Below are positions 9,289-17,414 of a DNA stretch of 40,132 nt, piece by piece (the stretch's first letter is position 1; each line of letters starts with the position of its first letter). A program made the translations under genes and the position numbers. The stretch is from NCBI RefSeq assembly GCF_000231035.2, contig NZ_KI912250.1, positions 182,595-222,726 of the forward strand, written 5' to 3'. Below the pieces are notes generated by a model. The model made no database searches. It was not told where the DNA came from and saw only the letters and a program-made list of their open reading frames with translations. Source of the DNA: Saccharomonospora iraqiensis subsp. paurometabolica YIM 90007. Its GTDB lineage: Bacteria; Actinomycetota; Actinomycetes; Mycobacteriales; Pseudonocardiaceae.

Positions 9289-10032
9289 ATGGCGAACGGC
9301 GAACTCGATCCCTCTTCGGGGGTCCCCCTGTATCGGCAGATCAAGGACATCCTGCGCACGGAGATCACCGGGGGAGCCGCGGATCCCCGGGAACCGATGA
9401 CCGAGGAGCAGCTGCTCGACCGGTTCGGGGTGAGCCGGGCACCCATCCGGCAGGCACTCCGGGAACTCGCCGACGAGGGGTACGTCTACCGCAGGCAGGG
9501 CAAGGGGACGTTCCCGGTTCCGGGTCCCCGGGTGCACCGGCCGGCCGACGTGCGGCCGGGGGCGCTGTACCAGTACCTGTCCGACAGCGGCCTGCATCCC
9601 GCGTCGAGGGTGTCCGGCATCGAACGGGTGGAACCGCCCGCCCCGGTCCGGGACCGCCTCGGGATCGACCCGCACGAACGGCTGTTGCACTTCGTCCGCC
9701 TGATCCTGGTGGAGGACGAGCCGCTGGTCGAGGCGGACGTCTACATCCGGGCGCCCCGGGATTTCGATCCCACGGCCGCGGAGCTGGAGGAGCAGGGCTC
9801 CGCCTTCGAGCTGCTGGAGAAGGGCTTCGGCATCCGGCTGGACCGGGCCGAGCACGAGGCCTGGGCGACGGCCGCGACCGCCGACCACGCGGCGACCCTG
9901 GGGGTGGCCGAGGGCAGCCCGCTGCTCGTCATCGACACACTGTTCTTCACGACCGGCGGCGTGCCCGCGGGGTGGCGCTCGGCGGTGCACCAGGCGGAGG
10001 AGTTCAAGTACCGGTTCGTCACGAGCGGGTGA
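9289..10032 (+). CDS. GntR-family transcriptional regulator (HutC/UTRA type)
   Basis: 247 residues. N-terminal winged helix (about residues 12-75: VPLYRQIKDILRTEI, MTEEQLLDRFGVSRAPIRQA, YRRQGKGTF) binds DNA; the C-terminal UTRA domain (about 90-245) would sense a small effector. It lies directly upstream of and co-directional with the phosphotriesterase/monooxygenase/esterase genes, and AT-rich sites resembling each other at about 10070 and 15420 are the likely operators, so it probably represses the catabolic cluster until the substrate or an intermediate is present. The effector cannot be read from the sequence. Short GC-rich direct repeats (GGTCACCGGG at 9180 and 9196) sit in the gap before it and have no clear role. 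Confidence 0.92.
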   Translation: MANGELDPSSGVPLYRQIKDILRTEITGGAADPREPMTEEQLLDRFGVSRAPIRQALRELADEGYVYRRQGKGTFPVPGPRVHRPADVRPGALYQYLSDSGLHPASRVSGIERVEPPAPVRDRLGIDPHERLLHFVRLILVEDEPLVEADVYIRAPRDFDPTAAELEEQGSAFELLEKGFGIRLDRAEHEAWATAATADHAATLGVAEGSPLLVIDTLFFTTGGVPAGWRSAVHQAEEFKYRFVTSG

Positions 10033-10061
10033 GCCCGGGGCGGCACCGGGGTCAGCGACGG

Positions 10062-10090
10062 TTGACTTTGGTATGACAATATATCAACAT
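10062..10090 (+). promoter_or_regulatory. Promoter and AT-rich candidate GntR operator
   Basis: A TTGACT -35 box is followed by an AT-rich stretch, unusual in this DNA, containing TATGACAATATATCAACAT. With 17-base spacing the -10 would be CAACAT. Read on the minus strand, the stretch gives TTGATATATTGTCATA, which shares TTGATATA and 11 of 16 positions with the site at 15420-15435. This suggests one regulator, most simply the adjacent GntR protein, controlling both transcripts. The rest of the 190-base gap shows nothing else. Confidence 0.5.
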
Positions 10091-10222
10091 GCTGGATTGA
10101 CGAGGTTCACACGGCAGTGGACTACGGCCCGTCGGGCGGACGTCAGGCTCCCCGGTGCACTGCCCTCCTTCGTTGACGCGGCGCGTTGCCGCGCCGGCAC
10201 GACACCGACGAAAGGACGTGCC

Positions 10223-11215
10223 ATGACGGGCGCACCAGAGACTGCCCGGAACAACACCGTCAACACCGTGCTCGGCCCCGTCCCGGCGGACGACCTGGGT
10301 GTTGTCGCGGTCCACGAGGCACTGCTGTCCGTGGTCCCCGGCGCCGAGCACGCGTTCGACATCACGATGGACCGCGCGGAGATCTTCGAGAACCTGGCGC
10401 GGAAGCTGCGGGAGTTCCGCGAACACGGCGGCGGGACGGTCGTCGACAGCACCGGCATGTTCCACGGCCGCGACGTGCGGCTGTACGAGGCACTGTCCCG
10501 CTCGACCGGGGTGCATCTCGTCGCGTCCACGGGCATGGGGCCCGAGGAGCTGCTCGGCGGCTACTTCCTGACCCCGCAGACCGACCCGCCGACGCCCTGG
10601 CCCGCCGGGAAGTTCGCCGACCTGTTCACCCGGGAGGTCACCGAGGGCATGGTCGTCCCACGCGTCGAGCGGCGGGGCGCCGCGGGCCTGGTGGCCACCG
10701 CGGCCGACCCCGCGGGCAGGACCGCCACCGAGGAGAGCCTCGTCCGTGGCGCGGCACGCACCGCCCGGGACACGGGCGTGCCGGTCTCCCTCCGGTACGG
10801 CGCCGACGCGGTCGGCGACCTCGACGTCGCGCTGGACGAGGGCGTTCCCGCCGACCGCGTCGTCGTCGGCGGACTCGACCGCACCGACGCCGTGCACGCC
10901 GGCGCGCCGTTCGACATCGCGCGCCGTGGGGCCCACGTCGCGCTCGACCACGTCGGATGCAACGACGACGACCGCTACGTGACCGACCGGCAACGCGTGG
11001 CCCTGCTGCTCGACCTCGTGCGGGAGGGCCTCGGGGACCGGATCCTGTTGTCCGGCAACACGATCGGCGAAGCGGTGGGCCACCCCGCCTACGATCTGCC
11101 GTACAGCCATGTCGCCGCGACGTTCGTGCCCCTGGCGCGGTCCGCGGGGCTCGACGACGCCGACGCCCGACGCATCCTCGTGGACAACCCGCGCGACCTG
11201 CTGACCCTGCGCTGA
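10223..11215 (+). CDS. Phosphotriesterase-family protein lacking metal ligands (probable pseudoenzyme)
   Basis: 330 residues, clearly homologous over the whole length to the next gene (NTVLGPVPADDLGVVAVHE, LREFREHGGGTVVDSTGM, GRDV, STGVHLVASTG, DNPRDLLTLR). Phosphotriesterase-family enzymes bind two metals through H-x-H, a carboxylated Lys, two His and an Asp. Here the H-x-H is H-E-A, the Lys site is GLVATAA (GVIKVG in the neighbour), the first His site is VSLRYG (ILTHLA), the second is VGGLDRTD (LFGHADD) and the Asp site is LLSGNT (LVSADAN). Only the first His remains, so hydrolysis by the usual mechanism is unlikely. The frame is intact and has its own AAAGGA ribosome site, so it is not a decayed pseudogene. 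A regulatory or heteromeric partner of the active paralogue is possible. Confidence 0.85.
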   Translation: MTGAPETARNNTVNTVLGPVPADDLGVVAVHEALLSVVPGAEHAFDITMDRAEIFENLARKLREFREHGGGTVVDSTGMFHGRDVRLYEALSRSTGVHLVASTGMGPEELLGGYFLTPQTDPPTPWPAGKFADLFTREVTEGMVVPRVERRGAAGLVATAADPAGRTATEESLVRGAARTARDTGVPVSLRYGADAVGDLDVALDEGVPADRVVVGGLDRTDAVHAGAPFDIARRGAHVALDHVGCNDDDRYVTDRQRVALLLDLVREGLGDRILLSGNTIGEAVGHPAYDLPYSHVAATFVPLARSAGLDDADARRILVDNPRDLLTLR

Positions 11216-11270
11216 GCCGGCCCGCCGCACACGAGCGGCCGGAGCCTTTCCGGAGTTTTGGAGTAACACC

Positions 11271-12224
11271 ATGTCACGGGTGAACACCGTCCTCGGGCCG
11301 ATCGCCCCGGAGGAACTGGGCGCCGTCGCCGTCCACGAGCACGTCGGGTACGGCATGCCCGGCTCGGAACTGGACACACAGTGGTGGAAGACCCCCGAGG
11401 AACGGTACGCCGAGACCGTCCCCAAGCTGCGTCGGTTCCGCGAGTACGGCGGCGGCACCTTCGTCGACGTCACGGGCATCTGCAACGGACGCGACGTCGA
11501 CTACTACAAGTCGTTGTCGGCCAAGACCGGCGTGCACATCGTCGCCTGCACCGGCTTCGTCGGCGGCGACACCGCCCTGCCGCACTTCGCCCGGGCGGGG
11601 GTGGACTACCTGATGCGGCAGTTCGTGCACGAGATCACCGTGGGTATCGGCGACACCGGCAGCCGCGCGGGCGTGATCAAGGTCGGCGTCAGCCGCGGTG
11701 GGCGGATGACGGAACTGGACAAGCGCATCTACCGCGCGGCGGCCCGTGCCGCCGTGCAGACCGGCGTGCCGATCCTGACGCACCTGGCGATCGACCCCGA
11801 ACCCGCGGTCGCCATCTTCGCCGAGGAGGGCCTGCCGCTGGACCGCGTGCTGTTCGGGCACGCCGACGACGGCCCGAACGCCCCGAACACGCCGCACGAG
11901 TGGATCTTTCAACAGGGCGGCCGTATCGGGTTCGACACCTTCGGCTACGAGACCGAGATCGAGAACGCACCGTTCTGGGCCCGCCCCCGCCGGGAACGGC
12001 TCGACCACTTCCTCAGCCTGGTGAACCAGGGCCATCTCGACCAGCTCCTCGTCTCGGCGGATGCCAACTGCAGCCCGCTGGGCTGGCCGGGAGTCGAGGG
12101 ACACACCGTGAACTACCTGTTCGAGGACCTGGTGCCCGACCTGCGTGACGCCGGTACGGACGAGGCCACGATCACCAGGCTGCTCCGGGACAACCCGGCG
12201 GACTTCCTGACCCTCCGCGACTGA
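11271..12224 (+). CDS. Phosphotriesterase-family metal hydrolase (lactonase/esterase-like)
   Basis: 317 residues, amidohydrolase superfamily, (beta/alpha)8 barrel, cytoplasmic. All metal ligands of the family are present: H-E-H near the N-terminus (VAVHEHVG), the bridging Lys in GVIKVGVS, His in ILTHLA, His in LFGHADDG and Asp in VSADAN. Family members hydrolyse lactones, organophosphate triesters or other esters; sequence alone does not fix the substrate. The gene is 55 bases behind its ligand-less paralogue and is followed by an FAD monooxygenase and an esterase. That set fits a pathway in which an oxygenase product, perhaps an ester or lactone, is opened by hydrolases. Confidence 0.9.
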   Translation: MSRVNTVLGPIAPEELGAVAVHEHVGYGMPGSELDTQWWKTPEERYAETVPKLRRFREYGGGTFVDVTGICNGRDVDYYKSLSAKTGVHIVACTGFVGGDTALPHFARAGVDYLMRQFVHEITVGIGDTGSRAGVIKVGVSRGGRMTELDKRIYRAAARAAVQTGVPILTHLAIDPEPAVAIFAEEGLPLDRVLFGHADDGPNAPNTPHEWIFQQGGRIGFDTFGYETEIENAPFWARPRRERLDHFLSLVNQGHLDQLLVSADANCSPLGWPGVEGHTVNYLFEDLVPDLRDAGTDEATITRLLRDNPADFLTLRD

Positions 12225-12300
12225 GCCACCCCACCGGCCCCGACCCGATCCCCCCGACGGCGCACCGGACGCGCCGGAGTACGAGAAAGCGCGACCAACG

Positions 12301-13413
12301 ATGCAGAAGACACAGCTCGAGAACCTGACCATCGCCGTCGTCGGCGGCGGGTACGGCGGTGCCGTGGCCGCGGTGGCCCTCCGGCAGCTCGGCGCCGACG
12401 TCCACGTGTACGAGCAGGCCCCCGCGATCCGGCAGGTCGGTGCCGGGATCGGCCTGCGCCCGCCGACGATCGAGCTGTTCCGCAGGCTGGGCATCTTCGA
12501 CGCGATCGCGGCCGTGAGCAGCCCGAGCGACTACTTCGAGATCTGCACCGCCACGGGCGAGGTCCTCCACCGCGAGCCGTGGCCGAAGATGCACGACTAC
12601 GCCGAGGTGAACCACACCCGGTTCATCCACCGCGGCGACTTCATCGAGGCCCTGCTGCGGCTGCTGCCGGACGAGGTCGTGCACCTGGACCACCGGTTGA
12701 CCGACATCGAGGACCGGGGCGGGTCGGCGACGCTCACGTTCGCCGGCGGGAAGACGGTGACGGCCGATCTGGTCATCGGGGCCGACGGCATCCGCTCCGC
12801 GGTCCGCAACCAACTGTTCTCGGACCGGGAGCCGGTGTTCTCCGGCGAGCACGCGCACCGCACGGTGATCTCCGTCGACGACACCTACGGGATGGCCGTC
12901 GACGACAACCTCCGGCTGTACATGAACGACAAGGGCACGATGGTGTACTTCCTGCCGCTGCGCCACCGCCACCAGGTGTCGTTCGACATCACCGCCCTGT
13001 CCCGGGACGCCTCCTGGGCCCCGGAGGTCACCCGGGAGGGCCTGGTGGCCCTGCTGGAGGACTTCGACGAGCGGCTGGTGAACATCACCCGGAACCTGGA
13101 CCTGAACGCGGTGACCAGCCGCGCGGTGTTCGACATCGACCCGGTCGACACCTGGCACTCCGACCGCGTCGCACTGCTCGGGGACGCGGCCCACGCGATG
13201 CTGCACCATCAGGGGCAGGGGGCGAACCAGGCGATCCAGGACGCGGGTGGCCTCGCCGACGCCCTCGTGGAGGCCGACTCCGTGGCCGAGGCGCTGGCGC
13301 TGTACCAGGCACGGCGCAAGCCCGACACGGACGAGCTCCAGCGCATCTCCCGGAAGTCGTGGGACGCCGACGCGGTGGACACCGCCTTCCCCGAGAAGTC
13401 CGCGATCAACTGA
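12301..13413 (+). CDS. FAD-dependent monooxygenase (salicylate-hydroxylase-like, group A)
   Basis: 370 residues. Single-component flavin hydroxylase fold of the p-hydroxybenzoate hydroxylase family, using NAD(P)H and O2 to hydroxylate an aromatic or similar substrate. Seen: dinucleotide-binding motif VVGGGYGGAVAAVALRQLG at the N-terminus, the D-G motif LVIGADGIRSAVRN, and the FAD-ribityl motif LLGDAAHAMLHHQGQGANQ around residue 295. No membrane segment is seen. It sits between the phosphotriesterase-like gene (76-base gap) and the esterase (20-base gap), all co-directional, and probably carries out the oxidative step of the same pathway. The substrate is unknown. Confidence 0.92.
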   Translation: MQKTQLENLTIAVVGGGYGGAVAAVALRQLGADVHVYEQAPAIRQVGAGIGLRPPTIELFRRLGIFDAIAAVSSPSDYFEICTATGEVLHREPWPKMHDYAEVNHTRFIHRGDFIEALLRLLPDEVVHLDHRLTDIEDRGGSATLTFAGGKTVTADLVIGADGIRSAVRNQLFSDREPVFSGEHAHRTVISVDDTYGMAVDDNLRLYMNDKGTMVYFLPLRHRHQVSFDITALSRDASWAPEVTREGLVALLEDFDERLVNITRNLDLNAVTSRAVFDIDPVDTWHSDRVALLGDAAHAMLHHQGQGANQAIQDAGGLADALVEADSVAEALALYQARRKPDTDELQRISRKSWDADAVDTAFPEKSAIN

Positions 13414-13433
13414 AGCGACCCGAGGAAGCACCG

Positions 13434-14357
13434 ATGACACTGCATCCCGAGATCGCGAAACTGCTCGCGACCCTGCCGAAACCGGACCACGGCACGCGGC
13501 CGGACCCGGAGACGATGCGTGCCGCGGAGGCGGAACAGGTCCCGCCTCCGGAGGACCGCCTGCCGCTGCACGACGTCACCGACACCACCGCGGCGACGCC
13601 GTCCGGACACGTGCCGGTCCGGATCTACACACCGGTCGAGGCGGAGGGCTACGACCTGCTGGTGTACTTCCATGCGGGCGCGTTCTTCCTGGGCAGCCTG
13701 GATACGCACGACCACGTCGCGCGGTCGCTGGCGAAGGAGACCGGCCACAAGGTCGTCTCGGTCGGCTACCGCCTGGCCCCGGAGTCCCCCTGCCCGGCCG
13801 GTCTGCGGGACTGCTACGGCGTCGTCCGCTGGGCCGCCGAGCACGGTGACGAGCTGGACTGGGACGGCGGGAACCTCGCCGTCGCCGGGGACAGCTCGGG
13901 CGGCAACTTCGTCGCCGCCGTCACCGCGATGGCCCGCGACGACGGCTTCGACCGCATCACGCACCAGGTGCTGTTCTACCCGTCGCTGGACCTGGATTTC
14001 GACGTCGACCGCTACGCCTCGCTGCGGGAGAACGCCGAGGGGTACGGCCTGGAGACGGCCGGCCTGCAGCCGTTCAATTCGTTCTACCTGGACAGCGGCG
14101 CGGACCCGGCGGACCCGCTGGTGTCCCCGATCAAGCGCACGGACCTGTCCGGGCTGCCTCCCGCGCTGATCATCACGGCGCAGTACGACCCGATGCGGGA
14201 CGAGGGCGAACTCTACGGACAACGGCTGTCCGAGGCCGGTGTGGACACCACGGTCACCCGGTACGCGGGCGCCAACCACGGGTTCCTCGCGAACTTCGGC
14301 TGGATCCCGGAGTTCTCCCGGGCCTTCACCGAGACCGGCGAGTTCCTGAACCGCTGA
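13434..14357 (+). CDS. Alpha/beta hydrolase, hormone-sensitive-lipase (HSL) family
   Basis: 307-residue soluble esterase/lipase. Catalytic triad visible: Ser154 in G-D-S-S-G-G, Asp252 in AQYDPMRD and His282 in GANHGF; LAPESPCPAGLRDCY is the usual family segment before the nucleophile. The oxyanion motif normally H-G-G-G reads H-A-G-A (YFHAGAFFLG), a substitution that may alter specificity. The ATG with GAGGAAGCACC upstream is chosen; longer frames run antisense-like through the monooxygenase gene. It is the last gene of the rightward group and is followed by a long perfect hairpin that also serves the converging gene. Confidence 0.92.
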   Translation: MTLHPEIAKLLATLPKPDHGTRPDPETMRAAEAEQVPPPEDRLPLHDVTDTTAATPSGHVPVRIYTPVEAEGYDLLVYFHAGAFFLGSLDTHDHVARSLAKETGHKVVSVGYRLAPESPCPAGLRDCYGVVRWAAEHGDELDWDGGNLAVAGDSSGGNFVAAVTAMARDDGFDRITHQVLFYPSLDLDFDVDRYASLRENAEGYGLETAGLQPFNSFYLDSGADPADPLVSPIKRTDLSGLPPALIITAQYDPMRDEGELYGQRLSEAGVDTTVTRYAGANHGFLANFGWIPEFSRAFTETGEFLNR

Positions 14358-14385
14358 GACGCTCCCGACACGGCCGGGGGCACAC

Positions 14386-14427
14386 GGCGGAAGGCGGCAC
14401 GGATCCGGATCCGTGCCGCCTTCCGCC
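14386..14427. terminator. Perfect 42-base palindrome, bidirectional terminator
   Basis: Two 21-base arms, GGCGGAAGGCGGCACGGATCC and its exact reverse complement, meet without a spacer. It lies between the converging esterase and metallo-beta-lactamase-fold genes, where a bidirectional intrinsic terminator is expected. There is no clear U tract, as is common in high-GC actinomycetes. Confidence 0.85.
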
Positions 14428-14449
14428 CCCCGGTGCGGTGGAGCTGGCG

Positions 14450-15391
14450 TCAGCCCGCCGCGTCGAACGCCTCCCGGTAACCGTGCAGCGTCGTGAAGAA
14501 CGGCGACGGCTCCAACGTCGGGTCGCCGGTGTAGCCGAGCTCGGTGGCCACCGGGGCGAACGGCGAGTACGGCGAGTCCGTCTCCCGCAGGCCGTCCCGC
14601 AGGGCCCGACGGGCGGCGTCGGCGATCCGGGCCTCGATGTCCAGGCTCTCCCGCACGGCCCGGCGGGCGCCGTCGGCGTCCAACGCGACGTCGTAGGGTT
14701 CGCCGTCCGCCCCCCGGTACGGGTGACCCAGGTACAGCTCCCGCGGGCGGAGCTCGTCGCGCAGGTACTCCAGGCTCGTGCGGTAGGCGGCCGGGTCCTC
14801 GTAGCCGGGGAAGCCGTTGGCCGCACCGTGGACCTGCACGGCGTCCCCGACGAAGGCGGCCCCGCGCCCGTCGACGACATAGGCGACGGATCCGGCCGTG
14901 TGCCCTCGCAGCGAGTGCACCGACACCGTGACCCCGCCGCCGAGGGAGAGGGTGTCGCCGCCCCGGACCGACACGGTCGGCTCCATCTCCCCGGAGATGA
15001 CCTTCTCCGCCATCGCCGTCTGCGTGTCCACACCGTCCGGGTCGTGCAGGTACCGCTGCCGGACACCGACGTAGGCATCCACATGGGCACGCCGGGAACG
15101 CAGCAGATGGGCGTCGGCCTCGTGGATGACGACCCGCGCCCGCCTGCCGGTGAGCTCCCACAGGGCGTGCGCCCCGCCGAGATGGTCGATGTGGCCGTGG
15201 GTGAGCAGGATCCAGCGGACCTCCCCGATGTCCCGGCCGAGTTCGGCGAGCGCGGGCACCATCCCGTCGGCGGGCGACGAGGCGATCCCGGTGTCCACGA
15301 TGGCCGGTTCGGGGGCGTCGAGGAAGAAGCTGTAGAGCCCGAACCGTCCCCACGGCGATACCAGGGGGTGAATGTCGACGTCCTGCGTCAT
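14450..15391 (-). CDS. Metallo-beta-lactamase-fold hydrolase
   Basis: 313 residues, cytoplasmic, no signal peptide. Complete two-zinc site: T-H-G-H-I-D-H at residues 64-70 (His65, His67, Asp69, His70), then RGHTAGS, VGDAVQV and YLGHPYRG supplying the remaining His/Asp ligands. Members of this group include lactonases, glyoxalase II-like thioesterases and arylsulfatases; the substrate is not determined. It is transcribed divergently from the CocE-type hydrolase, with an AT-rich candidate operator between them, and converges on the monooxygenase/esterase operon, so it is likely part of the same catabolic regulon. A GGAGAGACAGCG ribosome site precedes the ATG. Confidence 0.92.
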   Translation of the reverse strand: MTQDVDIHPLVSPWGRFGLYSFFLDAPEPAIVDTGIASSPADGMVPALAELGRDIGEVRWILLTHGHIDHLGGAHALWELTGRRARVVIHEADAHLLRSRRAHVDAYVGVRQRYLHDPDGVDTQTAMAEKVISGEMEPTVSVRGGDTLSLGGGVTVSVHSLRGHTAGSVAYVVDGRGAAFVGDAVQVHGAANGFPGYEDPAAYRTSLEYLRDELRPRELYLGHPYRGADGEPYDVALDADGARRAVRESLDIEARIADAARRALRDGLRETDSPYSPFAPVATELGYTGDPTLEPSPFFTTLHGYREAFDAAG

Positions 15392-15419
15392 CGCTGTCTC
15401 TCCTTCGCTCGTCGCGTCT

Positions 15420-15435
15420 TTGATATAATAATATG
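15420..15435. promoter_or_regulatory. AT-rich candidate operator/promoter in divergent gap
   Basis: TTGATATAATAATATG, an isolated A+T-only island in the gap between the divergent hydrolase genes. It includes a good -10-like TATAAT and shares TTGATATA and 11 of 16 positions with the minus-strand reading of 10087-10072. Its place suggests that it controls both flanking genes, probably through the GntR protein encoded at 9289-10032. Confidence 0.5.
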
Positions 15436-15513
15436 TGGAATTATCCGCCCGGGAGAGCGTCGCTGCCCGCGGTGTGCACCCGGCCCCGAACGTGGAAAAG
15501 GAGCTGCTGGCTC

Positions 15514-17253
15514 ATGGCTGACGTCAGGACGTGGGACGCCGGTGGAGAGACGATCACCATCCGCAAGGACCTCCGTGTCCCGATGCGGGACGGGGTCGAA
15601 CTCGCCGCGGACGCCTATCACGGCCCCGGCGGGACGCCGCGGCCCGCGTTGGTGGCCCTGAGCCCCTACGGCAAGGAGCTCCAGGCGCTCGCCCTGACCA
15701 CCCCACCCCAGCGCCGCCCCAGCCCGATGTGGGACGGCTGCATCGAGGCCGGTGACATCGCCCGCGTCGTCGCGGAGGACTACGTCCACGTCATCGGCGA
15801 CCTGCGTGGTTCCGGCGACTCGGGCGGCGAGATGATCGGCAACTACAACGCGGGCGGCGTGCCGCTCGGGCAGGACGCGTACGACTTCATCGAGTGGGTC
15901 GCCGCGCAGCCGTGGTGCGACGGCAACGTCGGCATGATCGGCATCTCCTACTTCGGGTCCATGCAGGTGCTGGCCGCCGCCGAACGGCCGCCGAGTCTGA
16001 AGGCGATCTTCGTCAGCGGCGGCCACTTCGACTTCTACGAGACCACCTACCACGGCGGCATCATGTGGTTCATGCCGCGCGCCGCCCGCGAGGGCCGCGG
16101 CGGCGACTCCGGCATCGCGCACACCGACGTCAGGTCCCGCATGCGGGAGGTGTACTCCCCCGGGGAGCTGGACAAACTGGTCCAGCAGCGGTTGGCGGAT
16201 CCGGACGTGGCCGCCTGGCCGAACCTGGTCCACGTGTTGAAGTACCCGAACAACCGCGAGCTGTGGTTCGACATCGTCATGAACCCGCTGGACGGCGAGT
16301 GGTACGAACAGCGGAACCCGATCACGCTGGCGACGAACATCGACATCCCGGTGTACCTGCAGATCGACCACGGCCGCGGCTGGACCGTGGACGGCACCAT
16401 CGCGCTGTTCGACGTGCTGAACGGGCCGAAGAGGCTGGACATCGGCCCGTACCCGCCGATGCAGTCGCGCCCCTTCGTCGAGGAACACGACACGATGTTC
16501 CGCTGGTACGACTACTGGCTCAAGGGCATCGAGAACGGCGCGATGGACGGGCCGGAGGTCAGCGTCTTCGTCGAGGGCGCACGCGAGCGCGTCACCGGCA
16601 GCCAGTGGCCGCCGAAGGACGTCGAGTACCGGCCGCTGTACCTGCGTCCGCGCCGCACGCTCTCCCCCGAACCCGAGCGGATGGGCGCCGAGCACGCCGC
16701 TCCGGACGGCTTCTTCCAGGCACCGCTGACGGTGACCGACACGGTGGAGATTCTGAGCTGGAGCAGTGCGCCGTTCACCGAGGACACCGAGCTGATCGGC
16801 ACCGGCGCCGCGCACCTGTTCGCCGAGATCGACACCGACGACACGAACTTCATCCTCCGCCTGTGGGACACCGCGCCGGACGGCGGCCGTCAGCTGATCA
16901 CCACCGGCTACCTCAAGGCCTCCCACCGCGAACTCGACGAACGCACCACCGAGGGCAACCCGTACCACCCGCACACCCGCACGATCCCGGTCGAGCCCGG
17001 CACCGTCGAGGAGTACGTGCTGCGCCTCTACCCGTTCGCGAACACGTTCAAGCCGGGACACCGCCTGGTGGCCGAACTGTCGAACAACGAACCGCCCGCC
17101 GACGCGCACAACGCACTGCTGCCACCGGACGCCTTCCACCTGCCGGTGGGCCGCCCGGTCAACCACAAGATCTACCGCGACGCCACCCACCCCTCCCGGC
17201 TGGTCCTGCCGTTCACCACACGAAAGGCGGAGACGGACGCACCGGGGACCTGA
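15514..17253 (+). CDS. CocE/NonD-family alpha/beta hydrolase (X-Pro dipeptidyl-peptidase fold)
   Basis: 579 residues: alpha/beta-hydrolase domain, cap, and C-terminal jelly-roll domain typical of cocaine esterase and X-prolyl dipeptidyl peptidases. Seen: MRDGVELAADAY near the N-terminus, RGSGDSGGE, nucleophile Ser145 in GMIGISYFGS, a possible triad Asp in RGWTVDG, and WYDYWLKG. The block where relatives carry the catalytic His (L-x-I-G-P-W-x-H) reads LDIGPYPPMQSRP, so the usual His is absent; one in FVEEHD a few residues on might replace it. The ATG with AAAAGGAG upstream is chosen over an in-frame ATG 81 bases earlier that has no ribosome site and lies in the AT-rich promoter. It is divergent from the metallo-beta-lactamase-fold gene. 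Substrate unknown; ester or amide hydrolysis expected. Confidence 0.9.
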   Translation: MADVRTWDAGGETITIRKDLRVPMRDGVELAADAYHGPGGTPRPALVALSPYGKELQALALTTPPQRRPSPMWDGCIEAGDIARVVAEDYVHVIGDLRGSGDSGGEMIGNYNAGGVPLGQDAYDFIEWVAAQPWCDGNVGMIGISYFGSMQVLAAAERPPSLKAIFVSGGHFDFYETTYHGGIMWFMPRAAREGRGGDSGIAHTDVRSRMREVYSPGELDKLVQQRLADPDVAAWPNLVHVLKYPNNRELWFDIVMNPLDGEWYEQRNPITLATNIDIPVYLQIDHGRGWTVDGTIALFDVLNGPKRLDIGPYPPMQSRPFVEEHDTMFRWYDYWLKGIENGAMDGPEVSVFVEGARERVTGSQWPPKDVEYRPLYLRPRRTLSPEPERMGAEHAAPDGFFQAPLTVTDTVEILSWSSAPFTEDTELIGTGAAHLFAEIDTDDTNFILRLWDTAPDGGRQLITTGYLKASHRELDERTTEGNPYHPHTRTIPVEPGTVEEYVLRLYPFANTFKPGHRLVAELSNNEPPADAHNALLPPDAFHLPVGRPVNHKIYRDATHPSRLVLPFTTRKAETDAPGT

Positions 17254-17395
17254 CGGACACGCCGAGGGAAGGCGGCTCCCGGAGCTCCAGTCACTCGCGT
17301 CCCGGGGCCTGCCTCGAGGGGACCCTTCCGCCCGTACATCGTCCGGCGCGCTGGAGCGGCTGAGACCCACCGGATACTCCAACCCGGGGCCTAGG

Positions 17396-17408
17396 TTGAT
17401 GCTAGTAT
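17396..17408 (+). promoter_or_regulatory. Leaderless-type vapBC promoter
   Basis: A TAGTAT -10 box (17403-17408) ends six bases before the vapB ATG, so the transcript probably starts at or next to the start codon. The overlapping TTGATGCTAGTATGC region is partly symmetric and may be the autoregulatory VapB site. The rest of the 161-base gap after the CocE gene holds no recognisable signal. Confidence 0.5.
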
Positions 17409-17414
17409 GCTTTT

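Noticed and set aside
10223-11215. Frameshifted pseudogene
   Set aside because: The frame is intact from ribosome site to a normal C-terminus and aligns with the paralogue end to end; only the catalytic residues are changed.
9289-17253. Secondary-metabolite biosynthetic cluster
   Set aside because: No PKS, NRPS, terpene cyclase or transport genes; the set is hydrolytic and oxidative, fitting catabolism.
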